From the NCBI GenBank assembly GCA_902580335.1, contig CACHKE010000008.1, positions 1 to 50,655 on the forward strand: a DNA stretch of 50,655 nucleotides, in the 5' to 3' direction. Made by a program: the position numbers and the translations under genes. Under the pieces are notes generated by a model, which was not told the origin of the DNA, made no database searches, and saw only the letters and a list, made by a program, of their open reading frames with translations. Shown here piece after piece: positions 8,844-17,372 of this stretch (within the stretch, counting starts at the first letter, position 1; each line of letters opens with the position of its first letter). This stretch comes from an uncultured Pelagibacteraceae bacterium. GTDB lineage: Bacteria > Pseudomonadota > Alphaproteobacteria > Pelagibacterales > Pelagibacteraceae.

Positions 8844-10378
8844 TGAGAAAAATTAGATCAGCTTTAATATCATTGTCTGATAAATCTAATCTTAAGCCTT
8901 TATTAAAAGAATTGACGAGTAATAATATCAAAATAATTAGCTCTAGTGGAACACTCAAAGCAATTAAGAAACTTAAATTCAAATGTTTAGATGTTTCAGA
9001 CTTTACAGGATTTAAAGAAATACTTAACGGAAGAGTAAAAACTTTACACCCAAAAATACATGCTGGAATTTTAAACAAAAGGAGTAGTAAATCTCACTCT
9101 AGTGATATAAAAAAAAACAATTTTGAGAATATTGATTTAGTAATAGTAAATTTCTATCCATTTGAAAAAACGATTGAACAAACAAAAAACCATCCAAAAA
9201 TAATAGAAAATATTGATATTGGTGGACCAACTATGGTCAGAGCTGCTGCTAAAAATTACAAAGATGTGACTGTGATAACTTCTATCGATCATTATTCAGA
9301 ACTTATAAATGAGTTAAAGAAAAATAAAGGTGGTACATCTCTCAAATTTAGAGAAAAAATGTCTAGGTTTGCATTTAGTGAAACTGCCTATTATGATGCT
9401 GTAATTTCAAACTATTTTAATAAGTTTAACAATATCAATTTCCCTAAAAGAAAAATTCTTTACACTAATTTAATAGAAAATCTTCGGTATGGAGAAAATC
9501 CTCACCAAATGGGTGCTTTCTATTCTCAAAATAAAAAAAATAAATTGGAACAAATACATGGAAAAACTTTAAGTTATAATAATTACAATGATATTTTTTC
9601 TGCGCTAACTATTTCAAAATCATTACCAAAAAATACTGGTACAGTTATTGTTAAACATGGAAACCCCTGTGGGGTCTCAGCTGTAAAAAATAATTTAGAT
9701 AGCTATAAATCAGCATTAAAAACTGATCCAATAAGTGCATTTGGGGGTATTGTGTCATGTAACTACACGATTACTCAAAAACTAGCACTAATGTTAAATA
9801 AAATTTTTCTTGAAGTAATCGTGGCAAATGGTTTTGATAAAAAAGCTCTTAAAATATTAAAATCTAAAAGGAATCTAAGGCTTATAGATTCGTCAAAAAT
9901 TACTTTCGATGAAGTATGGAAATTTAACTCTTTAGATAATTTTACACTTGTGCAATCAGAGGATAAGAAAAAAATTTCTAAGCTAGATTTTAGAATTGTT
10001 TCAAAAAAAAAACCTAATAAAACACAGTTTGATAATTTAATGTTTGCATTTAACGTATGTCGTTACACAAAATCTAATGCTATCGTTCTTGCTAGTAATA
10101 AGTCTACCGTAGGTATAGGTTCCGGACAGCCTAGTAGATTAGACAGTTGTGAGATTGCGATAAATAAAATGAACAAGTTTTCAAAATTCAAAAATGATAT
10201 TGTCGCTGCATCAGATGCTTTTTTTCCATTTGTTGACGGAGTAGAAAAATTAGTTCAGTCAGGAGTTAGTGCAATAGTTCAGCCTGCTGGATCAGTAAGA
10301 GATAAAGAAATTATAAAGTTTGCTAACGAAACAAATACTGTTTTGATTTTTTCAAAAACTCGCCATTTTAGACATTGA
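8843..10378 (+). CDS. purH: Bifunctional AICAR transformylase / IMP cyclohydrolase
   Basis: Catalyses the last two steps of de novo purine synthesis, from AICAR to IMP. The 511-residue protein has the N-terminal cyclohydrolase (MGS-like) domain with ALISLSDKSNL, SGTLKAIK, GRVKTLHPKIHAGIL and NFYPFEKT, followed by the transformylase domain with LRYGENPHQ, VKHGNPCGVS (catalytic Lys-His), DPISAFGGIVS, and near the end GSGQPSRLDS and SDAFFPFVDGV. Length is close to E. coli PurH (529). The start overlaps the upstream stop (TAATG) and the end overlaps the convergent phhB gene by 11 bases. Confidence 0.97.
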   Translation: MRKIRSALISLSDKSNLKPLLKELTSNNIKIISSSGTLKAIKKLKFKCLDVSDFTGFKEILNGRVKTLHPKIHAGILNKRSSKSHSSDIKKNNFENIDLVIVNFYPFEKTIEQTKNHPKIIENIDIGGPTMVRAAAKNYKDVTVITSIDHYSELINELKKNKGGTSLKFREKMSRFAFSETAYYDAVISNYFNKFNNINFPKRKILYTNLIENLRYGENPHQMGAFYSQNKKNKLEQIHGKTLSYNNYNDIFSALTISKSLPKNTGTVIVKHGNPCGVSAVKNNLDSYKSALKTDPISAFGGIVSCNYTITQKLALMLNKIFLEVIVANGFDKKALKILKSKRNLRLIDSSKITFDEVWKFNSLDNFTLVQSEDKKKISKLDFRIVSKKKPNKTQFDNLMFAFNVCRYTKSNAIVLASNKSTVGIGSGQPSRLDSCEIAINKMNKFSKFKNDIVAASDAFFPFVDGVEKLVQSGVSAIVQPAGSVRDKEIIKFANETNTVLIFSKTRHFRH

Positions 10379-10712
10379 CAATTTTATTAATTTTAGCAGC
10401 TAATATAAAATCATTTTCAGATAAACCCTCGATAGCATGAGTTGTAATATTAATCTTAGCATATCCCCATCCAAACATAATATCTGGATGATGACCCTCG
10501 TCCTCCGAGACTCTTCCTACCTCATTAACAAATTTTTGACTTTCTAAAAAATTTTTAAACTCAAATTTTTTTTCTAAAAGATAAATTTTTTTATCGTTTT
10601 GAACAATCTCCCAACCATCAACCTTTTTTTGATATTTATGAATTTCAGAAATATCAAAAGCCTTGACTCCTCCCTCACAAGGAACACATTTTTTATCTAA
10701 TAAATCGTTCAT
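10368..10712 (-). CDS. phhB: Pterin-4a-carbinolamine dehydratase
   Basis: A 114-residue DCoH/PhhB-family protein that recycles 4a-hydroxytetrahydropterin. Conserved residues are in EDEGHHPDIMFGWGYAKI (the two adjacent histidines) and ITTHAIEGLSENDF with the third active-site histidine. The N-terminal CVPCEGG and the WEIV strand also fit. No aromatic amino acid hydroxylase is visible in the window, so its substrate source is unknown; stand-alone copies in other bacteria have been linked to folate or molybdopterin metabolism without firm proof. It lies just 3' of the tRNA-Gly gene on the same strand. Confidence 0.92.
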   Translation of the reverse strand: MNDLLDKKCVPCEGGVKAFDISEIHKYQKKVDGWEIVQNDKKIYLLEKKFEFKNFLESQKFVNEVGRVSEDEGHHPDIMFGWGYAKINITTHAIEGLSENDFILAAKINKIVNV

Positions 10713-10719
10713 ATTTTAA

Positions 10720-10794
10720 TGGAGCGGGCAAAGGGGGTCGAACCCTCGACCTTCTCGTTGGCAACGAGACGCTCTACCACTGAGCTATGCCCGC
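10720..10794 (-). tRNA. tRNA-Gly (anticodon GCC)
   Basis: The minus strand folds into a full cloverleaf of 75 nucleotides. The acceptor arms GCGGGCA and TGCCCGC pair over 7 bp, followed by the discriminator T and an encoded CCA. The D arm contains AGCTCAGTGGTAGAGC, the anticodon stem TCTCG/CGAGA encloses the loop TTGCCAA with anticodon GCC, and the T arm contains GGTTCGA. It reads GGC and GGU glycine codons. Gene symbols differ between genomes, so none is given. Confidence 0.97.
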
Positions 10795-10868
10795 TTGTCT
10801 ATAAGTAATAAAAGTATTAGCTTTTTAAAAATTAAGCAATAGTACTTTTTGTGAAATTTTAATTGAAC

Positions 10869-10886
10869 TGTGCCAAGAGTGTGCCA
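10869..10886. repeat. Tandem TGTGCCA heptamers at one-helical-turn spacing
   Basis: TGTGCCA occurs at 10869-10875 and 10880-10886, so the copies start 11 bases apart and face the same side of the helix. They lie about 75 bases before the 5' end of the tRNA-Gly gene and 34 bases after the first sulfotransferase gene. The stretch is noticeably GC-rich for this gap. It could be a regulator site for the tRNA or a leftover integrase arm-type site; the sequence alone does not decide. The rest of 10795-10919 holds no gene I can see. Confidence 0.4.
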
Positions 10887-10919
10887 GAAAATTAACAAAA
10901 CTATAAAATTCTAGCATAC

Positions 10920-11768
10920 TTAATAATTTAATTCTTTTAAATTTTTTTCAAAAATATTATTTAATTTATCAACAAATTCTTTATTAAAGTTTTTTTGCCA
11001 ATTATTCTTAGGTCCCAAATGGAAAAAAGGTATCTTTTTTTTTTCTTTGCGAGAGATGATGGACTCACTAAATCCATTCATTTCTTCTATACTTTTCAAG
11101 TTTTCAAAAGAAGTAGTTTTGACTACGTTTTTAGCTTTTTCTCTATTAAATCCACTTTTATTATTTGTCAGTTTATCTATAAATTCTATTATCTCTTTAA
11201 ATACAAAAAAAGTTTCTGACAATAAATCTTCATACTTTAAAAATTTTATTGGTAATAAGTTATTATTTTTCCAAGATTGATAATTTAATTCCCAAGAACT
11301 AATAAATTGATAATCACTATAATCCTTTTTCTTTTTAAAGTCGTAAGTAAAGTTTTTTTTGTCTTGCATTACCTCTAAAGCTTTATCATGATCGATTTGA
11401 AAATGTCTGGACATGGAGTCTAGGACATTTCTAGGATCTCTTACTATATAAATTCCACCTAGCGAATTAGCTCGATTTGTAAAGTCATTATTTCCCAATT
11501 TCACTAAAGCATTATGTGTCTTGAAAAATTTTATTTTTCGGTCTTCGTTAATTTTTTCTTGAGCTAAAACCCAAAACTTTGAGGTATCTCCTGGTATTGA
11601 TAAATCATAATCAAAACTTTCTAAATATTTTTTTACAGGAAACTGTTGAACGTTCTTTAAATGATTATCACCGAGAAAAATACCATCTTTTGTATAATAA
11701 TAAGCACTTATTAACGATCTTAACCATGTGTTCCCATTTTTAGGATAAGAGGCGAGCCAAATTATCAT
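10920..11768 (-). CDS. PAPS-dependent sulfotransferase, paralogue 1
   Basis: A 282-residue cytosolic-type sulfotransferase that would move sulfate from PAPS to an unknown acceptor. The 5'-phosphosulfate loop is YPKNGNTWLR (residues 8-17), the likely catalytic base is H85 in FKTHNAL, and the 3'-phosphate site is IVRDPRN (residues 108-114) followed by SMSRHF. The C-terminal GPKNNW stands where classical enzymes have RKGxxGxW, but the Arg-Lys pair is replaced by His-Leu. No signal peptide. It shares the ends MI(I/V)W and ELNY/ELDYL with two other copies at 22387 and 33843. It stands alone between tRNA-Gly and a LON-domain gene, opposite to the latter, and probably has its own promoter in the 50-base gap. 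Confidence 0.9.
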   Translation of the reverse strand: MIIWLASYPKNGNTWLRSLISAYYYTKDGIFLGDNHLKNVQQFPVKKYLESFDYDLSIPGDTSKFWVLAQEKINEDRKIKFFKTHNALVKLGNNDFTNRANSLGGIYIVRDPRNVLDSMSRHFQIDHDKALEVMQDKKNFTYDFKKKKDYSDYQFISSWELNYQSWKNNNLLPIKFLKYEDLLSETFFVFKEIIEFIDKLTNNKSGFNREKAKNVVKTTSFENLKSIEEMNGFSESIISRKEKKKIPFFHLGPKNNWQKNFNKEFVDKLNNIFEKNLKELNY

Positions 11769-11818
11769 ATTTTTATCTTTAAATTTTTTTTATATTATTA
11801 ATATATATTTAATAAATT

Positions 11819-12460
11819 ATGAAACTTCCAAAAACTATACCTGTTTTTCCACTCAGTAATTTTATAATTTTTCCTAAAACTACAGTACCCTTAAACATTT
11901 TTGAGCCAAGATATATAGATATGGTAAATGACAGTATGAAAGCAGATAAGTTTATAGGCATGATTCAACCAAAAATCACAAAGAATTTTAGTAATAACAA
12001 ATTAACTTCACTTCATAAAGTTGGTTGTTTAGGTAAAATTACAAGTTTCAAAGAAGCTGATGATGGAAGATATTTAATTGATCTAAAGGGTGTAATAAGA
12101 TTTGAAATTAAAAAAGAAATAGATTCAAATAAAAAGTATAGAGAATTTGAAATAAATTTTGAGAATTTTTTAGATGATTTAGTGGAAAAAAAAGAAGACT
12201 TAAAATTTTCTGATTTGGAACTCATTTTTAAAGATTTAAAAAATTTATTTGAAAAAAGAGGATTTATTATTAATTGGAAGGCTCTAGAAAAACAAAGTTT
12301 AGACGAAACAATAAATGCTTTAGCAATGACATCACCATTTAGTTTAGAGGAAAAACAAGTTTTACTAGAGACTAAAAATCTAGAAATTAGAAAAACAAAA
12401 ATTTCTGAGATTTTAAATACTTATACTTACGATCAGTTTGATAATACCACTCTTCAATAA
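11819..12460 (+). CDS. LON substrate-binding domain protein
   Basis: A 213-residue protein consisting only of the N-terminal LON (PUA-like) domain; it lacks the AAA+ and Ser-Lys protease parts of Lon. The opening IPVFPLSNFIIFPKTTVPLNIFEPRYI (residues 7-33) is typical, as are IGMIQPK and VGCLGKI. Stand-alone LON-domain proteins are widespread in alphaproteobacteria, and their function is unknown; a role in binding or presenting damaged proteins is a guess from the parent family. It is convergent with the UbiH-like gene, with one base between the two stops. Confidence 0.9.
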   Translation: MKLPKTIPVFPLSNFIIFPKTTVPLNIFEPRYIDMVNDSMKADKFIGMIQPKITKNFSNNKLTSLHKVGCLGKITSFKEADDGRYLIDLKGVIRFEIKKEIDSNKKYREFEINFENFLDDLVEKKEDLKFSDLELIFKDLKNLFEKRGFIINWKALEKQSLDETINALAMTSPFSLEEKQVLLETKNLEIRKTKISEILNTYTYDQFDNTTLQ

Positions 12461-12461
12461 A

Positions 12462-13544
12462 TCAATTTTGAAAACCCCTGTCAGCGACATTTTTAAAATA
12501 TTTATTTAATATTTTATTTCCTCCAATTAATCTAGCTGTTGAGTCAATTAAATTATTTCCAATCTTATTTTCAGAGTTAAAATATTCATATATAAAATTA
12601 ATTCCCTCTGAAAAAACAAAGTTTTTACTTTTTACATTATTCTGAAATTCAACACATACACTTTGGTCTAAAGGTAAACCAAGTTTTATTTTGTAATCAA
12701 TTATTTTAGAAAATTCTTTAATATCTCTAATTGACATATTAAAACCCTGACCAGCTAAAGGATGAAGTTTATGCAACAAATCACCAAAGGCTAAAATGTT
12801 ATCTTTATAATATTCTCTTAAATTTATTGATTTTAAATCAAATTTTGAAATCTTATGAATTTTCTTAATTTCATATTTGGGATTGAACTTATTAATAATT
12901 TTTTTGATTTCTAATTCAGTTTTATTTTTTTTCATTCTTGCAGAATAAACTATTGACGTTTTTTCTTTTGATATCGGCAAAAATGCCATCGGGCCATCAT
13001 TTGTAAAAATCTGTATTGCCTCGTTATTAGACGATAATTTAAAGTGATCTATAATTGTTGTGAATGCAATACTATTGTATTTCTTTTCAAATTTTTTTGA
13101 AAAATATTTTTTTGTTATTTCATTTCTGATGTCACAATTAATTATCAAATCATAACTTAAATTATCAAATTTTCCATATCTCATGTATTTTTTGAATTTA
13201 AAAAATTTATTCTTTTTAAGTTCGATAATTAGTTGATTAAATATTTTTTGATTCTGCAAGATTGAAAAAAGATTGTTTTTTTGATCCTCGAATTTTAAAA
13301 TTTCTTTGTCTTTAAAGTTTTCTGTAAAAATTTTTATTTTTTTGATTGGCCACAACATTTCTTTAATATTTGATATTTCCCTATTAAAATAATCAACATT
13401 TGATTTTGAAATTCCAATTGTACGAGTACTATCTATTTTAGTGTTTTTTTTCTTATAAAATAAATCAACAAATATCTCTTTTTTGACTAGGGCTTTTGCC
13501 AGAGCTAAGCTTGTTAGGTTATCACCCAATATACATACTTTCAT
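12462..13544 (-). CDS. UbiH/COQ6-family FAD monooxygenase (ubiquinone biosynthesis)
   Basis: A 360-residue flavoprotein related to UbiH/UbiF/COQ6, which hydroxylate the ubiquinone ring. The best landmark is AFGDLLHKLHPLAGQGFNMSIRDI (about residues 250-273), the FAD-ribityl GD motif plus the HPxAGQGxN signature. The N-terminal nucleotide fold reads CILGDNLTSLALA, so the usual GxGxxG has lost two of its glycines, and the central part is diverged. I chose the ATG at 13544, because the open frame to 13583 starts with non-conserved residues and would overlap the possible upstream start of ftsK. Which ring position it acts on cannot be told from sequence. Confidence 0.82.
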   Translation of the reverse strand: MKVCILGDNLTSLALAKALVKKEIFVDLFYKKKNTKIDSTRTIGISKSNVDYFNREISNIKEMLWPIKKIKIFTENFKDKEILKFEDQKNNLFSILQNQKIFNQLIIELKKNKFFKFKKYMRYGKFDNLSYDLIINCDIRNEITKKYFSKKFEKKYNSIAFTTIIDHFKLSSNNEAIQIFTNDGPMAFLPISKEKTSIVYSARMKKNKTELEIKKIINKFNPKYEIKKIHKISKFDLKSINLREYYKDNILAFGDLLHKLHPLAGQGFNMSIRDIKEFSKIIDYKIKLGLPLDQSVCVEFQNNVKSKNFVFSEGINFIYEYFNSENKIGNNLIDSTARLIGGNKILNKYFKNVADRGFQN

Positions 13545-13607
13545 AATAAATTTAATTTTAACAAGAAAAATTAGATGATACAAAGTGATAAATTTGATTC
13601 ACTTAAT

Positions 13608-15692
13608 ATGAACATAAAAAAAATTGTTGATATAACACTTCTTTTTGTTGCTAGAAGGTTAACAGAAATATTTGGTTTTCTAATATTATCTGCAGGTATC
13701 TTTTTGTTTGTCTCATTAGTTTCATATTCTCCAGAGGATCCAAATTTTATATTTCCTGAGAATAGAGAAATAAAAAATCTTTTGGGCTTTAGGGGAAGTT
13801 ATATTTCCGATATTTTTTTTCAATCAATCGGTTTAGTCTCTTATTTGTTCTCATTAACTCTAATTTTTACAGGCATAAATATCATTTTAAGAAAAGATTT
13901 TTTTTTAATAATTGAGAATATTTTTTATTCAATTTTATATTCAATTTTTGGATCTCTTTTTTTAAATCATTTTTATAATACAGCTTTTGCCCTTTTTATT
14001 AACGGTAACGGCGGTTTTATAGGGGACTATTTAAATGAAAATTTTTTTAAAAATTTAATAGGTCTGAATGAAAATATATCCTATTATTTTTTAATCATCT
14101 TAATAGTCGCATTTTTTTTACTAAGTGTAAATTTTAGTCTTAAGAAATCTTTTAATTTTCTTAAAAAAATTAATTTTCTTAATCCTAAAAAAAATAAGAA
14201 TTATACGGACAAGAGTGAGGTTATTAATGAATATATTCCACAAGAAGAAATTAAAAATTTAATCCAAGAAGATTTACCTTTTATAAAAGCTGATGAAATT
14301 AAAAAAACTGAAATACAAAAATTTAAATTGCCTAGCATAGATTTGCTTAAAATTCCGTCTAAAAAGGAAAGAGAAAATTATGAAAAAAACCAATCAGATC
14401 CTGAATTTTTAGAAAAAATATTATTAGACTTTGGCGTTAATGGAAAAATCAAAAAAATAAGTCATGGACCGGTTGTTACATTGAATGAATTCGAACCTGC
14501 CGCTGGTGTAAAGGTTTCGAAGATTATAAATCTATCTAATGATATAGCGAGAAATACTAGTTCTGAGTCAGCTAGAATTTCAACCATTCCAGGAAGTAAC
14601 ACTGTTGGAATTGAGTTACCTAATTCATCAAGAGAGAATGTTTACTTGAGTGAGATTTTGAATAACTCAGACTTCAAAAAAAAAGAAATTAAATTACCGA
14701 TCGCTTTAGGTAAAAGTATATCTGGAAACCCGATAGTTGGGGATTTATCTATAATGCCTCATTTGTTAATAGCTGGAACAACTGGGTCTGGAAAATCAGT
14801 TTGCATTAACACAATAATTTTATCACTGCTTTACCGACATACTCCTGAGAAATGTAAATTTATTTTGATCGATCCCAAAATGCTCGAACTATCTACATAC
14901 GAAGGTGTACCTCATCTTTTATGCCCAGTGATTACAGAAGCAAAAAAGGCAGCTTCAGTTTTAGGCTGGGTCGTTAAAGAGATGGAAAGTAGATACAGAT
15001 TAATGACTAAAGAAGGAGTTAGAAATATAGATGGCTATAACTCAAAACATAAACTTCCAATGCCTTATATAGTTGTAGTGGTTGATGAAATGTCAGATTT
15101 AATGTTAGTAGCAGGAAAAGAAATTGAAAACTATATTCAAAAATTATCTCAAATGGCAAGGGCTGCAGGAATACACATTATCATGGCTACTCAAAGGCCA
15201 AGTGTTGACGTTATTACTGGAACAATTAAAGCAAATTTTCCTACACGAATATCTTTTCAAGTTACATCTAAAATAGATAGTAGAACCATATTAGGAGAAC
15301 AAGGTGCTGAACAATTATTAGGTAAAGGTGATATGTTGTACATGTCATCTGCTAACAAAGTTATAAGAATCCATGCACCATTTGTATCTGACAATGAAAT
15401 TGAAAATATTAATAATTCTTTAAGATCCCAAGCAGAACCAGATTATGTGGACGAAATTTTAAATTTTGCAGATGAAAAAGAAATGGGTGATGGATCCAAA
15501 AATATAGGTGATAAAGATGAACTTTATCAAACAGCATTAGAGATAATAAAATCTGAGGGAAAAGCATCAACGTCTTTTTTACAAAGAAAACTACAAATTG
15601 GATATAATCGAGCAGCAAGAATAATTGATATGATGGAAGACGAAGGAATTGTAAGTAAAGCCAATCATGTGGGAAAACGTGATGTTCTTTGA
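13608..15692 (+). CDS. ftsK: DNA translocase FtsK
   Basis: Septum-anchored ATP-driven DNA pump that clears and aligns chromosome ends and activates XerCD at dif. Four hydrophobic helices occupy about the first 180 residues, then a short acidic linker, then the motor: GTTGSGKSV (Walker A, near residue 390), VVVVDEMSDLM (Walker B), ATQRPSVDVITG and RISFQV. The last 65 residues form the gamma winged helix that reads KOPS (LQIGYNRAARIIDMMEDEGIV). At about 694 residues it is far shorter than E. coli FtsK (1329), because the linker is minimal. The open frame extends to 13575, but the ATG at 13608 avoids a clash with the divergent gene; the extra residues cannot be excluded. Confidence 0.96.
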   Translation: MNIKKIVDITLLFVARRLTEIFGFLILSAGIFLFVSLVSYSPEDPNFIFPENREIKNLLGFRGSYISDIFFQSIGLVSYLFSLTLIFTGINIILRKDFFLIIENIFYSILYSIFGSLFLNHFYNTAFALFINGNGGFIGDYLNENFFKNLIGLNENISYYFLIILIVAFFLLSVNFSLKKSFNFLKKINFLNPKKNKNYTDKSEVINEYIPQEEIKNLIQEDLPFIKADEIKKTEIQKFKLPSIDLLKIPSKKERENYEKNQSDPEFLEKILLDFGVNGKIKKISHGPVVTLNEFEPAAGVKVSKIINLSNDIARNTSSESARISTIPGSNTVGIELPNSSRENVYLSEILNNSDFKKKEIKLPIALGKSISGNPIVGDLSIMPHLLIAGTTGSGKSVCINTIILSLLYRHTPEKCKFILIDPKMLELSTYEGVPHLLCPVITEAKKAASVLGWVVKEMESRYRLMTKEGVRNIDGYNSKHKLPMPYIVVVVDEMSDLMLVAGKEIENYIQKLSQMARAAGIHIIMATQRPSVDVITGTIKANFPTRISFQVTSKIDSRTILGEQGAEQLLGKGDMLYMSSANKVIRIHAPFVSDNEIENINNSLRSQAEPDYVDEILNFADEKEMGDGSKNIGDKDELYQTALEIIKSEGKASTSFLQRKLQIGYNRAARIIDMMEDEGIVSKANHVGKRDVL

Positions 15693-16240
15693 TGATTAAT
15701 AGATTAATTTTTTTATTTCTTTTGTTTTCAATTGTTGAGGCTTCAGCAAATGTTAAAGAAAAAATTATTCAAAATTTAGAAACCACTAATAACTTGACAT
15801 TTAACTTTGAACAAAACGTCAATGGTAAAACAGAAAATGGTCATTGTGCTCTTTCGTACCCCCAAAAAATATTTTGCAAATATAATTTAAAAAATAACAA
15901 AATTTTAGTTTCTAATGGAAAATCCATAGTCATTAAAACTAATAATAGCTATTACCTATATCCCCTTAAAAGAACACCATTAAATCTTATATTAAGTAAA
16001 AAATTTTTAATTAATAAAATTAAAAATTTAAATGAAAGAGTCTTAGATAATAAATTTGTAAATTTTAAATTTTTTGAAGAAGATTTTGAGGTGAATATTT
16101 TCTTTGATTATAACACTCTTGATTTAATCGGTTGGCAAACTACAGATATTTATCAAAATCTTAGTATCACTTTTTTAGATTCAGTTAAAAAAAATCAAAA
16201 ATTAAATAGTAATTTATTTGATTTACCTAAACAAAATTAA
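15692..16240 (+). CDS. lolA: LolA-like periplasmic lipoprotein carrier
   Basis: A 182-residue exported protein with a signal peptide (hydrophobic residues 5-15, likely cleavage after EASA near residue 18). The beta-rich remainder fits the LolA fold: LTFNFEQNVNGKTENGHCALSYPQKIFCKY corresponds to the FxQ and G-x-(L/F)xxxxP pattern, and TTDIYQNLSITF is the late strand. LolA ferries lipoproteins from the inner membrane to LolB. A position right after ftsK is usual in many proteobacteria and supports the call. The best start is the ATG at 15692, one base overlapping the ftsK TGA (TGATG); a TTG three bases earlier is possible. Confidence 0.85.
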   Translation: MINRLIFLFLLFSIVEASANVKEKIIQNLETTNNLTFNFEQNVNGKTENGHCALSYPQKIFCKYNLKNNKILVSNGKSIVIKTNNSYYLYPLKRTPLNLILSKKFLINKIKNLNERVLDNKFVNFKFFEEDFEVNIFFDYNTLDLIGWQTTDIYQNLSITFLDSVKKNQKLNSNLFDLPKQN

Positions 16241-16740
16241 ATTGAAACAGATTCCGTTTTATAAATTTTCATACCCCTTGAAATATAATTATTTAGTGCA
16301 TTTTTATGGTCTAAAGAACAAGTGTGCACCCAAACTCTATTAGTATTTTCAGAAAAAGAATTTTTTATAGCTGATGTTAAAAGGAAAGAGCCTAATTTTT
16401 TATTTTGATATTCTTTGAGTAAACCAAGATAAGCAATTTCTGTCTCTTTTTTTTCCTCATGGAAAATAAGTTCAAAATATCCAGCCATATCGTTAGCTTT
16501 TTTAAGAATATAAGTTTTTACTTTTTGGTCAGAAATATATTTTATCCATTGTTTATCTGTCCAAACTAATCGATCCGTCCATCGATGTTCTTTACCGATA
16601 CTTTTATAAAAAAACTTATTTATTTGAAAATCTGCTGGATCACTAAGATCAATTAAACAATCATCTGGAGAAAATTTAGATCTTTTTAGGTCTTTAAGTG
16701 AATTGATTTCTAAATAATTTCTTTCAACTTTAGTGCTCAT
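16237..16740 (-). CDS. GNAT-family N-acetyltransferase
   Basis: A 167-residue protein with a GNAT core. Strands around YILKKANDMAGYFELIFHEEKKETEIAYLGLL lead to the acetyl-CoA loop at LLKEYQNKKLGSFLL (about residues 109-123), a variant of the Q/RxxGxG/A motif, and the C-terminal strand WVHTCSLDHKNALNNYISRGMKIYKTE is typical, with the ALNNYISRGM helix. The acceptor is unknown. It is the last gene of the his transcription unit, overlapping the HIT gene by ATGA, and its 3' end overlaps the lolA-like gene by 4 bases. Confidence 0.85.
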   Translation of the reverse strand: MSTKVERNYLEINSLKDLKRSKFSPDDCLIDLSDPADFQINKFFYKSIGKEHRWTDRLVWTDKQWIKYISDQKVKTYILKKANDMAGYFELIFHEEKKETEIAYLGLLKEYQNKKLGSFLLTSAIKNSFSENTNRVWVHTCSLDHKNALNNYISRGMKIYKTESVSI

Positions 16741-17102
16741 TCTACCATCTTTCCAACTTTTTCACCTCCAAATAGGTGAAAGTGTAAATGAGGTACTTCT
16801 TGACCGCCGTGTTCAGATATATTGGCTAAAGCACGATAACCTTTACCGGTATCTACTGATATACCAAGTTTTTTTGCAACTAAATTTATACCTTTTAATA
16901 AACCAACCATTTCATCTGGGGAGGCTTTTTGACTAAAATCATCAAGGTCAATATATTTTCCCTTGGGTATTACTAGTGCATGAATTTTTTTTTGAGGGTT
17001 AATATCATGAAATGATAAAACGTAATCATCCTCGTAAATCTTTTTACAAGGAATTTCTCCCCTTAAGATTTTAGCAAAAATATTATTATCATCGTAACTC
17101 AT
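16737..17102 (-). CDS. HIT-family (histidine triad) nucleotide-binding protein
   Basis: A 121-residue HINT-type hydrolase, expected to cleave aminoacyl- or phosphoramidate-linked AMP. The triad is plain in VPHLHFHLFGG near residues 102-112, and the upstream FHDINPQKKIHALVIPKGKY is the usual nucleotide-pocket strand. The N-terminal NIFAKILRGEIPCKKIYEDD is diagnostic. Both ends overlap neighbours by 4 bases (ATGA) in the his unit. HIT genes commonly follow hisE in alphaproteobacteria, which fits handling of AMP-like by-products, though that link is inference. Confidence 0.95.
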   Translation of the reverse strand: MSYDDNNIFAKILRGEIPCKKIYEDDYVLSFHDINPQKKIHALVIPKGKYIDLDDFSQKASPDEMVGLLKGINLVAKKLGISVDTGKGYRALANISEHGGQEVPHLHFHLFGGEKVGKMVE

Positions 17103-17371
17103 TTTTTTCTTTTGTTTAGTTCTTCCATTACATCCTCAATTTTCACATTATTTGCCTCTAGATACATTATTAAATGATAGAAAACATCAGCTGCTTCATG
17201 AATTTTATTTGAATTTTTTTCTACTGCCTCAATAAGTTCATTAATTTCTTCTAGAATCTTTTCTTTGCTCAAAGATTTATCACTAAGTAATTTATTAGTG
17301 TATGAACCAACTACTGGAGTTTTTTTCCGTTCTCTTGCAAGATTAAATAAGCTTTCTAAAGTATTAAGCAT
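17099..17371 (-). CDS. hisE: Phosphoribosyl-ATP pyrophosphatase
   Basis: Hydrolyses phosphoribosyl-ATP to phosphoribosyl-AMP, the second step of histidine synthesis. The 90-residue MazG-like helical protein has LLSDKSLSKEKILEEINELIEAVEKN, with the metal-binding ExxE pattern, and EAADVFYHLIMYLEANNV with the second acidic pair. Length is typical for stand-alone HisE; no HisI domain is fused. It lies one base after hisF and overlaps the HIT gene by 4 bases. Its own start codon is ATG at 17371. Confidence 0.95.
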   Translation of the reverse strand: MLNTLESLFNLARERKKTPVVGSYTNKLLSDKSLSKEKILEEINELIEAVEKNSNKIHEAADVFYHLIMYLEANNVKIEDVMEELNKRKK

Positions 17372-17372
17372 G

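Noticed and set aside
10871-10886. On the minus strand TGGCACACTCTTGGCA resembles a sigma-54 promoter (GG-N10-GC) pointing to tRNA-Gly.
   Set aside because: SAR11 genomes are reported to have only RpoD and RpoH sigma factors, the TTGC half is broken, and the match is explained by the TGTGCCA direct repeat.
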